Assembly (NCBI RefSeq): GCF_030273315.1
Contig: NZ_CP127174.1
Span: 248,001 to 312,000 of the forward strand
From: Natrialbaceae archaeon AArc-T1-2
GTDB lineage: Archaea > Halobacteriota > Halobacteria > Halobacteriales > Natrialbaceae
DNA length: 64,000 nt
Direction: 5' to 3'
Part shown: positions 8,668-17,480 of the stretch, in pieces
Layout of the letters: each line of letters starts with the position of its first letter
Position numbering within the stretch: the stretch's first letter is position 1
Notes under the pieces: generated by a model
Told to the model about the DNA's origin: nothing
The model's database searches: none
The model's input: only the letters and a program-made list of their open reading frames with translations
Program-made: the position numbers and the translations under genes

Positions 8668-8984
8668 CGGAGATATATGTATAGGAATATACGGCTGATT
8701 GATAATGATTCGGTTGCCAAGACGAATGCTCTAGACCAGCTACTTCTGGACGAATCGCCGTGCAGTAGACACCGTACGGTTGATCTGCATATGTGGGAGT
8801 AGAAACGATGTGACGATTCAGAGATTAACTGGTGCACTGAATGGGGATTTGACCTGCAACTTGTGGCGGCCCACAACTAAAATATGTCTCGGGTCCTGTA
8901 TCAATAGATAGCATGACACATCTCCCCACGCTACGTGAACGCCAAGAAAACGAACTGACCACTCATTAAGCGGGGTACGATAAG
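8668..8984. promoter_or_regulatory. Divergent promoter region between two histidine-kinase genes
   Basis: The 317-bp gap is AT-rich near the minus gene (GATATATGTATAGGAATATA at about 8671-8690), a good TATA-like candidate for the 7TM kinase. For the plus gene, CACTCATTAAGCGGGG at about 8961 precedes the ATG by roughly 20 bases. No gene is recognised in between. Confidence 0.45.
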
Positions 8985-11276
8985 ATGACAGAAACCGCAA
9001 TAACAGCTCAAGCGGCCAGAAATGAATTGTACGAAATCATTCAGAGGGATATTCCGTTTGAGCAGAAAGCACGTGATGCCCTCGAACTCGGCACGCAGTA
9101 TCTCGGTGCAGACAACGGCCATCTCACCCGGATCGACCGAGAAACCGATTACTGGGAAGCCATCGTCAGTACTGACCCACCGGACGGTCGCTTTCCGCCG
9201 GGGCTCGAACTCGATCTCAACACGACGTATTGCCGCCGAACGATTGAGGCGAATTCGACTATCGCGCTTTCTGATGCACCAACTCAGGGGTGGGCTGACG
9301 ACCCGGCATTCGAAGCCCACGGCCTGCACTGTTACCACGGCACGTCACTCATAGTCGATAACAACACGTACGGAACAGTCTGTTTCGTTGCTGAAGATCC
9401 ACGTGAGGAGTTCAGCGACGGCGAAACCATGTTCGCTGAACTCATCGCCAAACTGCTCGAACGAGAACTCGAACGCCAGCAACATGAGGCCGAACTCACG
9501 AGACAAACCAATCTTGCCATCGTCCTCAATCGGGTGCTTCGACACAACCTTCGCAACGATCTGTCTGTTGTCCGTGGATTCACCGAAATGATGGCTGACG
9601 AATTGGGTGAGAATCCGTATAGTAAGACTGTACTCGATAACATTGATGACCTTATTCGGTTGGGCGAAAAAGCCCGGCAGTTAGATCGCATCGTCGCCGC
9701 TGACTTCGAACGTGAATCGACCACTATTACGGCACTCGTTGACGACATCGTCGAGCAGGTTTCACGCAAGTATCCGAACGCGTCAGTTAGTGCTGAATAC
9801 GACGAAGCGATCATCGCAGCAGTCTTCCCAAGTCTCGAACGGGCACTCGAAGAGTTGATCGAAAACGCTGCCAAACACGGCGGCGACGCTCCGACTGTCA
9901 CCGTTTCTGTGGACGCCGTGCCAAATGCCGTCGAGATCGAAATTACGGATACCGGCCCCGGACTGGCCAGTCATGAAGCCGATGTGCTCCAAACGGGTAC
10001 TGAGACCCCACTAACTCACGGATCGGGACTCGGCTTGTGGCTCTCTCACTGGATCGTCACCAGCCACGACGGCACAATCGACGCGACCGTAACGGACGAC
10101 GGAACAACGATGACGCTTTCTATCCCTCGAAAAACGGACACGGACATTCACCAGCAGATCTCCGAACTCAGGCGGGCCCGCGATCAGTACGAAGCAGCCT
10201 TTGACGAAGCCAACGATGCGATGGTTATCGTCAACGATGAGGCACGGATTCTCCACGCCAATCCGGAAGCGAGCACTATCTATGGCCTGGACCAGCAAGC
10301 GTTGCTCGGCCAGACACTCCAGCGATTTCTGCCGGGCGCGTTTGACTTCGACGCCGCATGGGACACGTTTCAGGACGCCGGACGGGAACGTGACTCAGTG
10401 TCGATAGTTGACGCGGATGGCATCGAACGGCAAGTCGAGTATTCTGCTACGACCGATATTGTGCCGGGGCAACATCTCTTTGTTATTCGGGACGTGACAG
10501 AGCGACTCCAGCAGAAAGCCGAACTCACAACGAAGACACAGGCGATGGACAATGCACCGGTCGGCATCACGCTTGCCGATCCGAACCAGAACGACAACCC
10601 ACTCGTGTACGCCAACGAGCGGTTCTGTGAGTTGACCGGATACGACGAGGGAGAGGTTTGTGGGCAGAACTGTCGGTTTCTGCAAGGAGATGAGACTGAT
10701 CCGGAAACAGTAGCCACGATTCGCCAAGCCATTGACGCCCAAGAGCCGGTCACAGAAGTAATCCGAAATTACCGGAAGGACGGCACCACATTCTGGAATG
10801 AGCTAACCATTGCACCGATCAGAGACGAGTCTGGAGACCTCGTGAATTGGGTCGGATTCCAACAAAATGTGACTGAACGAATCGAACGTGAACAGGCGCT
10901 TGAAGAGACAACACAGCGACTGAACGCAATCATCGAAGCCTCTCCAGACGCAATCATCGCGCTCGATGCGGATGGAACCGTCCAGTTGTGGAACGAGGCT
11001 GCTGAAGACGTGTTTGGATACGAGGAAGAAGCGGTGATCGGTGAACCAATTCAGTCACTCGGAATACATAGTGACGATCAGCAGTCCGAAATCGAACAGC
11101 AATTCAAGCTTGCACTCGCGGGTGAAACGTTTCGCAATCACAAAATCCACCGGCAAACAAAAGATAACGAACGTGTTCAGCTGAGTCTATCAACAGCACC
11201 AATTATGGCCGAGTCTGGAGCAATCACAGGAGTGATGGGTGTCGCTACACCTCTCACAGAGGATGTCTATGGCTGA
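8985..11276 (+). CDS. GAF-histidine kinase-PAS-LOV-PAS protein with internal kinase core
   Basis: 763 residues, soluble. Order: GAF domain (about 10-165), HisKA-like helices with His187 in VLRHNLRNDLSVV, HATPase (about 275-382; N box ELIENAAKHGG, G1 DTGPGL, G2 GSGLGLWLS), PAS (about 395-508), LOV-type PAS (about 515-632) and a further PAS (about 640-755). The LOV domain has the flavin-binding signature GQNCRFLQG at 560-568, including the photoactive Cys563, so blue-light sensing is chemically possible. The kinase core usually sits at the C-terminus; here three sensory domains follow it. No response regulator is fused or adjacent. The C-terminal sensory domains may gate the kinase in trans or act as a separate output. 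Domain calls are confident, light sensing is inferred. Confidence 0.85.
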   Translation: MTETAITAQAARNELYEIIQRDIPFEQKARDALELGTQYLGADNGHLTRIDRETDYWEAIVSTDPPDGRFPPGLELDLNTTYCRRTIEANSTIALSDAPTQGWADDPAFEAHGLHCYHGTSLIVDNNTYGTVCFVAEDPREEFSDGETMFAELIAKLLERELERQQHEAELTRQTNLAIVLNRVLRHNLRNDLSVVRGFTEMMADELGENPYSKTVLDNIDDLIRLGEKARQLDRIVAADFERESTTITALVDDIVEQVSRKYPNASVSAEYDEAIIAAVFPSLERALEELIENAAKHGGDAPTVTVSVDAVPNAVEIEITDTGPGLASHEADVLQTGTETPLTHGSGLGLWLSHWIVTSHDGTIDATVTDDGTTMTLSIPRKTDTDIHQQISELRRARDQYEAAFDEANDAMVIVNDEARILHANPEASTIYGLDQQALLGQTLQRFLPGAFDFDAAWDTFQDAGRERDSVSIVDADGIERQVEYSATTDIVPGQHLFVIRDVTERLQQKAELTTKTQAMDNAPVGITLADPNQNDNPLVYANERFCELTGYDEGEVCGQNCRFLQGDETDPETVATIRQAIDAQEPVTEVIRNYRKDGTTFWNELTIAPIRDESGDLVNWVGFQQNVTERIEREQALEETTQRLNAIIEASPDAIIALDADGTVQLWNEAAEDVFGYEEEAVIGEPIQSLGIHSDDQQSEIEQQFKLALAGETFRNHKIHRQTKDNERVQLSLSTAPIMAESGAITGVMGVATPLTEDVYG

Positions 11277-11513
11277 AGAGTAAGAGACAGCGTGTCCGTT
11301 GTACCTAGTCTGAGATTGACATTCTCAACAATCAAGTTGGCTACCTGAACTTGTCTCTGGCGGCAGGCACAACATATGTGCGGTGTATCTTGCATACCAG
11401 CACAGATACCAATCGCATCTTACAATTCACTCATCGCAAAATACGCACCCGGTACTGAACGATCAACAGTATTTGTGAATCGGGTGTGGGAACAATTCTA
11501 TGACACCCTGATT

Positions 11514-12284
11514 CTACGGAACCTTGCCGTCTGGGATAGCTCCCAACCGCTCTGCGATGTATAGTGTTAATGTACTGTCTGCAGTTGGAAATTTGGTTGT
11601 GTACTGAACGTAATGTGGAGTGATACGGATCGTAACGAGGGTAGTTGGGGGGATTTTCTGCTTGAGGTCTCGAAGGATGTCGATTGGTATAGTGAGCCGT
11701 ATCGTTGAGTCGTGTATCTGCTTGACCTGCTCAGGCTGAACGACGTATATGAAATCGTCACCACCTGGATCCGCTGCGGCGAACTCAATCAGGCTGGTTT
11801 CCGGATTGATCTGTAACTGCACCTCACCACCGATGAAATTCGCTGCGGTGATCGCTTTAGCAAACTCACCGTGATGAATTGAGAAGGTTGTTGCTATATC
11901 TGATGCTGGAACATCAGGTAATCGGTGACCATATGCGGTGATGAGAGATGGTGCTTGATATGTGAGCTGCTCCGGTTCGAATATGGGTGTGCGATCCGGT
12001 GTCTCAGAGGGGAGCGTGATTCGAACCTCGTCACCCCCGGTTGCACGCAAGAATCGACTGATCAGGTCGAGTTTTATCCAAAAACTGTCGGGCTCGGCAT
12101 CTCCGGTGACATGCGGACTCGACCGTGGAAGCGAATACTCAAAATAGATCGTTCTGTCTTCTGCTTGTGCGCGGAGCCGAATCTCATCAGTTTCCACCGC
12201 GACGTGACACTCGCTCTCCTTATGGATAGCGGCCCCTGTACTGAGAATGTCTTTGAGTGTCGGGGCATCGAATAGTAGCGGCAT
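11514..12284 (-). CDS. Divergent PCNA-like sliding clamp paralogue, coupled to a transposase gene
   Basis: 256 residues, close to the 245-250 of archaeal PCNA. The N-terminus (MPLLFDAPTLKDILSTGAAI) aligns with the PCNA start (a beta strand then a helix with TLRDAL-like spacing). The interdomain region (LPDVPASDIATTFSIHHGEF then AKAITAANFIGGEVQLQINP) follows the order of haloarchaeal PCNA (PDIPDLDLAATIVLEG...IKAADMVSDHIRLRV), and the C-terminal half keeps the LRDLKQKIPPTTLVTIRI pattern (cf. LKDMNKAIPSDAEVTVEL) and a final strand like LAPRI. Sequence identity is clearly low and there are small insertions, so this is not the replicative clamp. Its ATG overlaps the TAA of the upstream transposase by one base (TAATG), implying coupled translation. 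A clamp that loads or targets the transposase is an inference. Confidence 0.7.
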   Translation of the reverse strand: MPLLFDAPTLKDILSTGAAIHKESECHVAVETDEIRLRAQAEDRTIYFEYSLPRSSPHVTGDAEPDSFWIKLDLISRFLRATGGDEVRITLPSETPDRTPIFEPEQLTYQAPSLITAYGHRLPDVPASDIATTFSIHHGEFAKAITAANFIGGEVQLQINPETSLIEFAAADPGGDDFIYVVQPEQVKQIHDSTIRLTIPIDILRDLKQKIPPTTLVTIRITPHYVQYTTKFPTADSTLTLYIAERLGAIPDGKVP

Positions 12285-14101
12285 TAGGATGTGTCCTGTA
12301 GGTACCGAAGTCCTATTGGGCAGGTTGGGCCACCGAATGAGAGATTCCGAATTACTTCCAGGACTTCCAGCTGTGTCGGGTCAAACTCGACGCCACGCTT
12401 CGGTGAAGGGACGGTCTCCGTAATCTTATAGAGGTTATAAAACAAGGTGGAGATATTGTAGTAGAATAATTTGTGAGCCGGGTTCGCTGAATCCGTCGCT
12501 ACATCGAACCTGTTCCTGGTAAGTCGGAATTGCGTCTCGATCTTCGCACGCTGATTATACTGGAAGTTAAGATTTGTAATCCGTTGCTCACGAGCGTCCT
12601 GGTCATCCGGAAGTGGTATATCAGACCAGAACGCCCGAACTGAGTCCGATAGCTTCTGGCTCGATGTCTCCTTGTCAGTTTCTGACGACTCCTCGTCGGT
12701 GCTTACTCCCGAATAGCCAAGGAGTTGCGTCGGCGGATGTAATCCCTCGAATCCAGCATCAGGGATGACCGCCGTTCCACCTAGCTCGATTTCCTCTAAA
12801 AGCCGGGTATAATCCGTACTGCCTGAATTTTTCTCACTCTCGTCTTGGGCATGAATCGCCCACCGTTGCGGAACAAATGCTCGGCATGCTTCTATATCAC
12901 TCACGCCGTCGAATCCGCGATCAGCGAGGAATAATTTCACGTCGACCATCCGTGTCAATGCCCGAAGGAAATTTTTCAACACTCGGGTCCGCTGGGCTTC
13001 TGATTTCAGGAGTCTAAGTCCGAACGCGAATTCAAGATCGGTGTCAGTAAACGAGAGCGAGGCGAACCGCCACCGACCATCGTCGGTCAGAAACGTGTCA
13101 TCGCGCACTTCATGCCCAAAGTTTTGGATATTGACGAGATCATACGCAACCGTGACCGGTTCAGACACGACACCTGAATCAAGCACGTATTCAAGCAACT
13201 CTTGATACATCCCATTAAACAACGCATGAATCTCCCACACGGATAATCCGTCAATATGGTGCCAGATCGTTGAGCCGCTGAATGCTGTATCAAGCTGGAA
13301 GAGGTGTTGTGCTGCTTGTTCATACTTTTCGATGCTTTCATCGGTGATCGCAGCGGTGGCAAAGATTCCAAGAAGACTTCGTAACTCACGTGACTTGTTC
13401 GAGGCTCGATCAAAATCCAGGTGCGAGATGACGATCTCCATCAAGTCATTCATCAGTTCGTATAGCGGTACCTGTCGAGCGTCGTCAGAGAAGTCGTCAG
13501 CAGCTGGCCCAAGCGTATACGACAATCCGTACTGATCTTTGACCGGGTCTGGAATCGGCAGGCCATTCCAAAACAACGCATGCGCCGCGATCCAACTCGC
13601 ATCAACCAGCAGCTCAAACTCACCACTCTTTTTCAACTGCTTTGCGGCTTTCCGATACGTGGATTGCCCATAGGCGGCCTGCAGTCCGAACTGTTCGAGT
13701 TCTCTAGACGAATATATCGAGAGGTGATCACTCAACGCTTTGAACGACCCAAGATTCCGTGTGCAGCGAATCATCAATCCTCGCAACTTGTACAGCTTGT
13801 AAGAGTCCGCATTGAGGCCTGCTGTCTCCAGCGCTAATTCTGCTACATCACATAGTCCTTCGTCGAAAATCGCATTGATACACCGCTCTGTTTCGTGTTC
13901 TTCGCAGTCTGGTTCGTATCTGTTTTCTCGTGCCATCGCAACAATCAGCGGTTTCTCTAACTCGATACTGCGACGCCCACCGCCTGGGTGAGAGAGGGTA
14001 TATTCTCGTGTGGACTCTGGGTTGAACGACTTGAACTCGTCCACTTGGTCTTGATTCGCGTGGCGTGTTTCGCCCGCAAATGCATCTTGAAACTTCGTCA
14101 T
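12284..14101 (-). CDS. DDE (IS4-like) transposase, translationally coupled to PCNA-like gene
   Basis: About 605 residues from MTKFQDAFAG. A catalytic triad can be proposed: Asp321 in TVAYDLVNI, Asp394 in LFLADRGFDG and Glu522 in YNQRAKIETQFR. The region around the Glu, followed by NISTLFYNLYKI, resembles the Y-(2)-R-(3)-E signature and the hydrophobic tail of haloarchaeal IS4/ISH-type transposases. The N-terminal 300 residues (FKSFNPESTREYTLSHPGGG, then helical sequence) presumably bind DNA ends. It is long for the group, and I could not find convincing terminal inverted repeats in either flank (11277-11513, 14102-14409), so it may be domesticated or a damaged element. The TATA-like TTTATAAT lies only 8 bases from the ATG, so the true start could be downstream. 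Confidence 0.7.
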   Translation of the reverse strand: MTKFQDAFAGETRHANQDQVDEFKSFNPESTREYTLSHPGGGRRSIELEKPLIVAMARENRYEPDCEEHETERCINAIFDEGLCDVAELALETAGLNADSYKLYKLRGLMIRCTRNLGSFKALSDHLSIYSSRELEQFGLQAAYGQSTYRKAAKQLKKSGEFELLVDASWIAAHALFWNGLPIPDPVKDQYGLSYTLGPAADDFSDDARQVPLYELMNDLMEIVISHLDFDRASNKSRELRSLLGIFATAAITDESIEKYEQAAQHLFQLDTAFSGSTIWHHIDGLSVWEIHALFNGMYQELLEYVLDSGVVSEPVTVAYDLVNIQNFGHEVRDDTFLTDDGRWRFASLSFTDTDLEFAFGLRLLKSEAQRTRVLKNFLRALTRMVDVKLFLADRGFDGVSDIEACRAFVPQRWAIHAQDESEKNSGSTDYTRLLEEIELGGTAVIPDAGFEGLHPPTQLLGYSGVSTDEESSETDKETSSQKLSDSVRAFWSDIPLPDDQDAREQRITNLNFQYNQRAKIETQFRLTRNRFDVATDSANPAHKLFYYNISTLFYNLYKITETVPSPKRGVEFDPTQLEVLEVIRNLSFGGPTCPIGLRYLQDTS

Positions 14102-14409
14102 GAGGCACAATTATAAATATCCAAATCACGCACGGATAAACCCTTGCCAGAATCACGAATCAGAGACCTCGGGAAGCAATCCGGTAATTCGGGTCTTGCG
14201 TCCACTCGAATCAGCTAACCATCGAAAAACGGCATACGGAGAGACGTAATCACTTCACCTCTCAAACTGACAGGCAAATGAATATTATCTGAAATGCCGA
14301 AAATGACGTTGTAGCGTGTCTATAATGCTTGATTCCGATTATTCGCATCCTGCTCAGCAAACGATGCAGTCACAGCCAAGTGGCTTCGCCGCGTATCTTT
14401 GCTAAACTC
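14102..14409. other. Intergenic between transposase and SWIM gene
   Basis: AT-rich with TATA-like patches on both strands (ATATTTATAATTG near 14110 for the transposase, GTCTATAATGC near 14318 for the SWIM gene). No terminal inverted repeat matching the other side of the transposase/clamp pair was found by eye. Confidence 0.45.
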
Positions 14410-15231
14410 GTGAACGTCACGAAGCAAGCCATACGTGACCGCTGTACTGACGCGGTCTTCGAGCGCGGACAAGACTACTGTGAAGAAGGGCGCATCCAGC
14501 GTATCAACCGGTTTGGCGACATCATTACTGCCGCAGTACAGGGTTCGACCCTCTACGAACTCACTATCGAAGTCGGGCCATCCACGATAAATCCGCGCTG
14601 TTCGTGTCCCTACGACGGACCGGGCGACTGTAAACATATTGTCGCCGTGTTGCTGGACATTGTGGACGCTCCGCCATCGGATGAGCGCGACCGCGTCCAA
14701 GCAGTCCTTGACGATGTTGCGGATGAGGATCTCCGTGCGTTCGTGATCGACACTTTCGCAATCCGCCCTGAACTACGCGACCAGTTTCTTGCCCGGTTCG
14801 ACGACACGGACATGGCGAGTAAATCCGTCGAGGAGTACCGCGCCGAGATTGAAGGACTGTTCAACCAACACACCGAAGAGTATCCAGTCGTCGTTGATGC
14901 CATCGACTTCTCTCGGTTCTTCGACATTGCGGAACAGTATCAGGAACGCGATCACTACCGGTCCGCAGCGACCGTCTATCGGGCATTGTTCGAGGCGATC
15001 GATGACAACATCCATCTCGTCGATGCGGCTTACGATCACTACGCACAGGTACTCCGGTCCGCGATTGACGGGTATGTTGACTGCGTTCACGTCGCGGAGC
15101 TGGACGCCGACGCCTTCGAATCATACGCCAGGGTGTTAGACGAGCGAGCCTCAACGGGAGCCGACATTCACCGTGAACAGTTCATGGACGCGCTTGAGGA
15201 GCTTGAAGAGTTTGAGGAATTTGGAGAGTAG
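14410..15231 (+). CDS. SWIM zinc-finger domain protein
   Basis: About 273 residues from the GTG at 14410 (VNVTKQAIRDRCTDAVFERG), which matches where family members usually begin; the frame is open upstream but without recognisable sequence. The SWIM motif CSCPYDGPGDCKHIVAVLL at about residues 64-82 gives the C-x-C...C-x-H zinc ligands. SWIM domains bind DNA or protein and are often found beside helicases or Rad51 paralogues. The remaining 190 residues are helical with an acidic C-terminus (EELEEFEEFGE). The neighbour is the divergent transposase, and no helicase gene is nearby, so a partner cannot be named. Confidence 0.7.
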   Translation: MNVTKQAIRDRCTDAVFERGQDYCEEGRIQRINRFGDIITAAVQGSTLYELTIEVGPSTINPRCSCPYDGPGDCKHIVAVLLDIVDAPPSDERDRVQAVLDDVADEDLRAFVIDTFAIRPELRDQFLARFDDTDMASKSVEEYRAEIEGLFNQHTEEYPVVVDAIDFSRFFDIAEQYQERDHYRSAATVYRALFEAIDDNIHLVDAAYDHYAQVLRSAIDGYVDCVHVAELDADAFESYARVLDERASTGADIHREQFMDALEELEEFEEFGE

Positions 15232-15782
15232 CTACCAGAAAATTATGCCTTTATATTTACAATGTTATCATAGTTATCCATCTATGCGCCAGATGTTCGG
15301 AAAGGAATGACGAATATCTGAGCCTCTACAGCCTGATCTCGGCCGAATCGCATCATTCTCATTCTACCGCTCGATCGCCCGCTGACTCACATGTCTTGGC
15401 GGGTCCAATCTTATAGTGCGGGTTTGAAGGAAGTCACAGCGCGCCGCTTCTGGTCGATACTCGCCGAATCGGGAAAGACTGCCGACTGACTGGCTTGGCT
15501 CGTGAGGTGTGCCCCCAGATGATAGGGTAGCACCTCGATCACCGCGCCGATCGGCGCGGATTCTGGCCTGCTTGCCCCGGTTCGATCAGCCGTGACTCCC
15601 CACCGAAACAGTGGCTCCGTCACCGCCACCGTACAGTGCGGTGGTCAGCTCACACGTATGCCATAATCTTCCAACCATAGCACAGTGATGAAACCGGCTA
15701 ATCCCTTCCCGTTCATACGAACGAACCAATCCGATATTTGCTGAATTAGGCCTTGAAACGTATTCTGCCGCCGCCTATTTGG
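15232..15782. other. Intergenic, partly structured; weak 72-codon frame
   Basis: The 551-bp gap marks the end of the A+T-rich region. It contains an 18-base perfect palindrome at 15542-15559 and other short GC-rich inverted segments. A minus frame at 15411-15629 would encode 72 residues (MAVTEPLFRWGVTADRTGAS...), with fairly balanced composition but no domain I recognise. It may be a small gene, a leftover of a mobile element or a structured RNA; I cannot decide. Confidence 0.35.
15542..15559. repeat. 18-bp perfect palindrome
   Basis: CCGCGCCGATCGGCGCGG reads identically on both strands with no spacer. It lies in the 15232-15782 gap and is not at a gene start that I can identify. Possible protein-binding site or cruciform. 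Confidence 0.8.
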
Positions 15783-16094
15783 TCACGAGCGCGACTCGAA
15801 CTCGTGTAACACCACCTCGCTCTCGTCGTCCCACTCGGTGTCGTGTGTCGCTTCGATGCGGCGCTTGTACGCCTCGAGGTTCGGCGATCCCTCTGCACGG
15901 GCATCCTCGTCGGTGAGCTCACCCAACCGTCGGTGCTCGACGTTCGTGACCTCGAAAACCGTCTCCTCGATGACGAAGGTATCGCCCTCCGTTGCGTGGG
16001 GATCCCCGCGATGCAACTGCGTGATTTCGCCCTCGAGAGCCATCTGTCTGATCCGCGCTGCCGGCAGCAACTCGGCTGCGTCAATGCGCGCCAT
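15783..16094 (-). CDS. ASCH-domain protein
   Basis: 103 residues, MARIDAAELLPAARIRQMAL..., with the ASCH-like small beta-barrel order: an early EGEITQLHRGD strand, EGDTFVIEETVFEVTNVE and a helix DEDARAEGSPNLEAYKRRIE, ending in DTEWDDESEVVLHEFE. ASCH proteins resemble PUA folds and are thought to bind RNA or act on modified nucleosides; some members hydrolyse acetylcytidine. The haloarchaeal version is a stand-alone protein of this size, so the gene looks complete. It is the first clearly GC-rich gene after the accessory region. Confidence 0.75.
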   Translation of the reverse strand: MARIDAAELLPAARIRQMALEGEITQLHRGDPHATEGDTFVIEETVFEVTNVEHRRLGELTDEDARAEGSPNLEAYKRRIEATHDTEWDDESEVVLHEFESRS

Positions 16095-16428
16095 GGTCCC
16101 TAATTTCCCTCTCTCGACTCATATACTGTGGTCTTGGAGTAGCAGTCCAAGAAGCCACAGCAACGTTCTGGTGGGTTGTGTACTCGTGTTCGCCCCGCGG
16201 TCTGAAGACGAACACGTCGTACTCCAGTAAAACCCGAACGCAAGAGGCCCTTCGTATCACTCACACGGATAGTCGCGATTTCACAACTACCTGCCTTATT
16301 TCACCGTCTCCGTCAGGTATACGTTCGACCAGAGGCTTGTCACTGCGGGGAGTGACATTCCGTGGTTCGACCCAAACTGCCTCGGGTGGGTATGCTCCCG
16401 AATCGCGGATGCACCTTCCCATGGGGTC

Positions 16429-16458
16429 CCCTTCGCCGCTTTCCGGGGTGGCGAAGGG
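16429..16458. repeat. 9-bp stem hairpin
   Basis: CCCTTCGCC (16429-16437) pairs perfectly with GGCGAAGGG (16450-16458) around a 12-base loop. Candidate RNA structure or terminator in a gene-free stretch. Confidence 0.6.
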
Positions 16459-16775
16459 ATTCCGTCTTCCTTTCCTTCCTCGTGTCTAGAGTGCATCCCT
16501 CTTCGCACAAAACCTATCACCCTATTGAGTATATTGGGCTGTCAGGTCATATTCGGGGCTGGGAAATGCCCCCCATAGGAGTAACGCGGACGTCTCGCCA
16601 GGCCCTCGGTCCGTTTTCGATCGCAGTCGTCTCGAGCGAGTTCGTCGACACGAGGTCTGTGGTGTATCGGCGTGAGATCGGAGAACGCGTCTTCCAGCTA
16701 GTCGACACGCACAAGCCAGTCGGAAGCCGCGTTCCGAGCCGGCCGGTACAGGGCTTGAGCGGAAATGGGAAGAGT

Positions 16776-16783
16776 CTTAAATT
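16776..16783 (+). promoter_or_regulatory. TATA-like promoter of tRNA-Gly
   Basis: CTTAAATT centred about 32 bases before the tRNA 5' end, preceded by a purine-rich AGAGT that fits a BRE element. Confidence 0.6.
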
Positions 16784-16811
16784 CGAGTCACCGAAGAACT
16801 CGTATACGAGA

Positions 16812-16883
16812 GCGCGGCTGGTCTAATGGCTATGACTCTAGCCTTCCAAGCTAGCGATCCGGGTTCAATTCCCGGGCCGCGCA
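16812..16883 (+). tRNA. tRNA-Gly (anticodon TCC)
   Basis: A complete cloverleaf can be folded: acceptor GCGCGGC (16812-16818) with GCCGCGC (16876-16882) and discriminator A at 16883; anticodon stem CTAGC/GCTAG around the loop CTTCCAA, giving anticodon TCC; T stem CCGGG/CCCGG around TTCAATT. No intron is present and CCA is not encoded. It sits at the boundary between the A+T-rich accessory region on the left and GC-rich core sequence on the right. Confidence 0.95.
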
Positions 16884-16955
16884 CTCTCTTTCCAACGGAC
16901 GCCACCGACATCCGACACCCGAACGTTTTCCTCCAGCGCCGTCTCACTCCGAGCC

Positions 16956-17480
16956 ATGTACGCCGTCGTCGGCTGTAGCGAATGTTCGAATCTCTGGATC
17001 ATCGAGGGCCGATCCGAGACGATCCAGTGTCCCCGGTGTGGCTCGCGTCGTGCCTACGAGAAGCGCAAGAAGTTCCTCGAGACCGACGACGCCGCCCACG
17101 CCCGCGAGGTACGGGCGTCGATGCTGGCGAATCGCCAGGGCGAAGGTGAGGCGTTCGCCGAGGTCGACTCCTATGCCGCCCTCGAGTCACAGGTCGAAGA
17201 CGGCGTCGTCGACGACGAGACGTACCTCGAGGCCTCGGGGCTCGACGTCGACGAGCTCGAGGATGCCGGCGACCGCGATCCGCGTGGGCCGACCCGGACG
17301 GGCAGTCGCCGAGAGATCGTCGAGTCGGCACTCGCGGATCTCGACCGTCCGACCGAAGACGACGTAATCGAGTACGCTGACGAACACGGGATAGACGCCG
17401 AGTACGTACGGAAGGCGCTCGCGAAACTCGTCCGGCGAGGCGAGGTCAGCGAGAGCCGGGGTCGATACCGGCGGCTCTGA
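16956..17480 (+). CDS. DUF5817 zinc-ribbon/winged-helix protein
   Basis: 174 residues. The N-terminus carries a zinc ribbon (Cys7, Cys10, Cys25 and Cys28 in MYAVVGCSECSNLW and IQCPRCGSRRAYEKRKKF), followed by a variable acidic middle and a C-terminal winged-helix-like domain (about 115-174) ending in LAKLVRRGEVSESRGRYRRL. This is the DUF5817 architecture, conserved across haloarchaea and probably nucleic-acid binding. It follows tRNA-Gly by 72 bp. Its exact role is not known. Confidence 0.8.
   Translation: MYAVVGCSECSNLWIIEGRSETIQCPRCGSRRAYEKRKKFLETDDAAHAREVRASMLANRQGEGEAFAEVDSYAALESQVEDGVVDDETYLEASGLDVDELEDAGDRDPRGPTRTGSRREIVESALADLDRPTEDDVIEYADEHGIDAEYVRKALAKLVRRGEVSESRGRYRRL

Larger units (their letters stand above)
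16095..16811. other. 717-bp gap upstream of tRNA-Gly with hairpins, no clear gene
   Basis: No frame here has haloarchaeal codon character or a recognisable product. There is one strong hairpin (16429-16458) and a GGGGCTGGGAAATGCCCCCC hairpin-like patch near 16555. The segment could hold an unannotated small RNA. The last 40 bases carry the tRNA promoter. Confidence 0.45.

Noticed and set aside
11277-14409. Terminal inverted repeats around the transposase/clamp pair
   Set aside because: By-eye comparison of both flanks found only short matches such as TGATTCT, not enough to call element ends.
16296-16520. 74-codon minus frame before the tRNA
   Set aside because: Composition is not haloarchaeal and it spans a strong hairpin.
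16812-16883. tRNA-Gly as integration site of the left island
   Set aside because: No second copy of the tRNA 3' end was seen and the accessory DNA lies on the 5' side.
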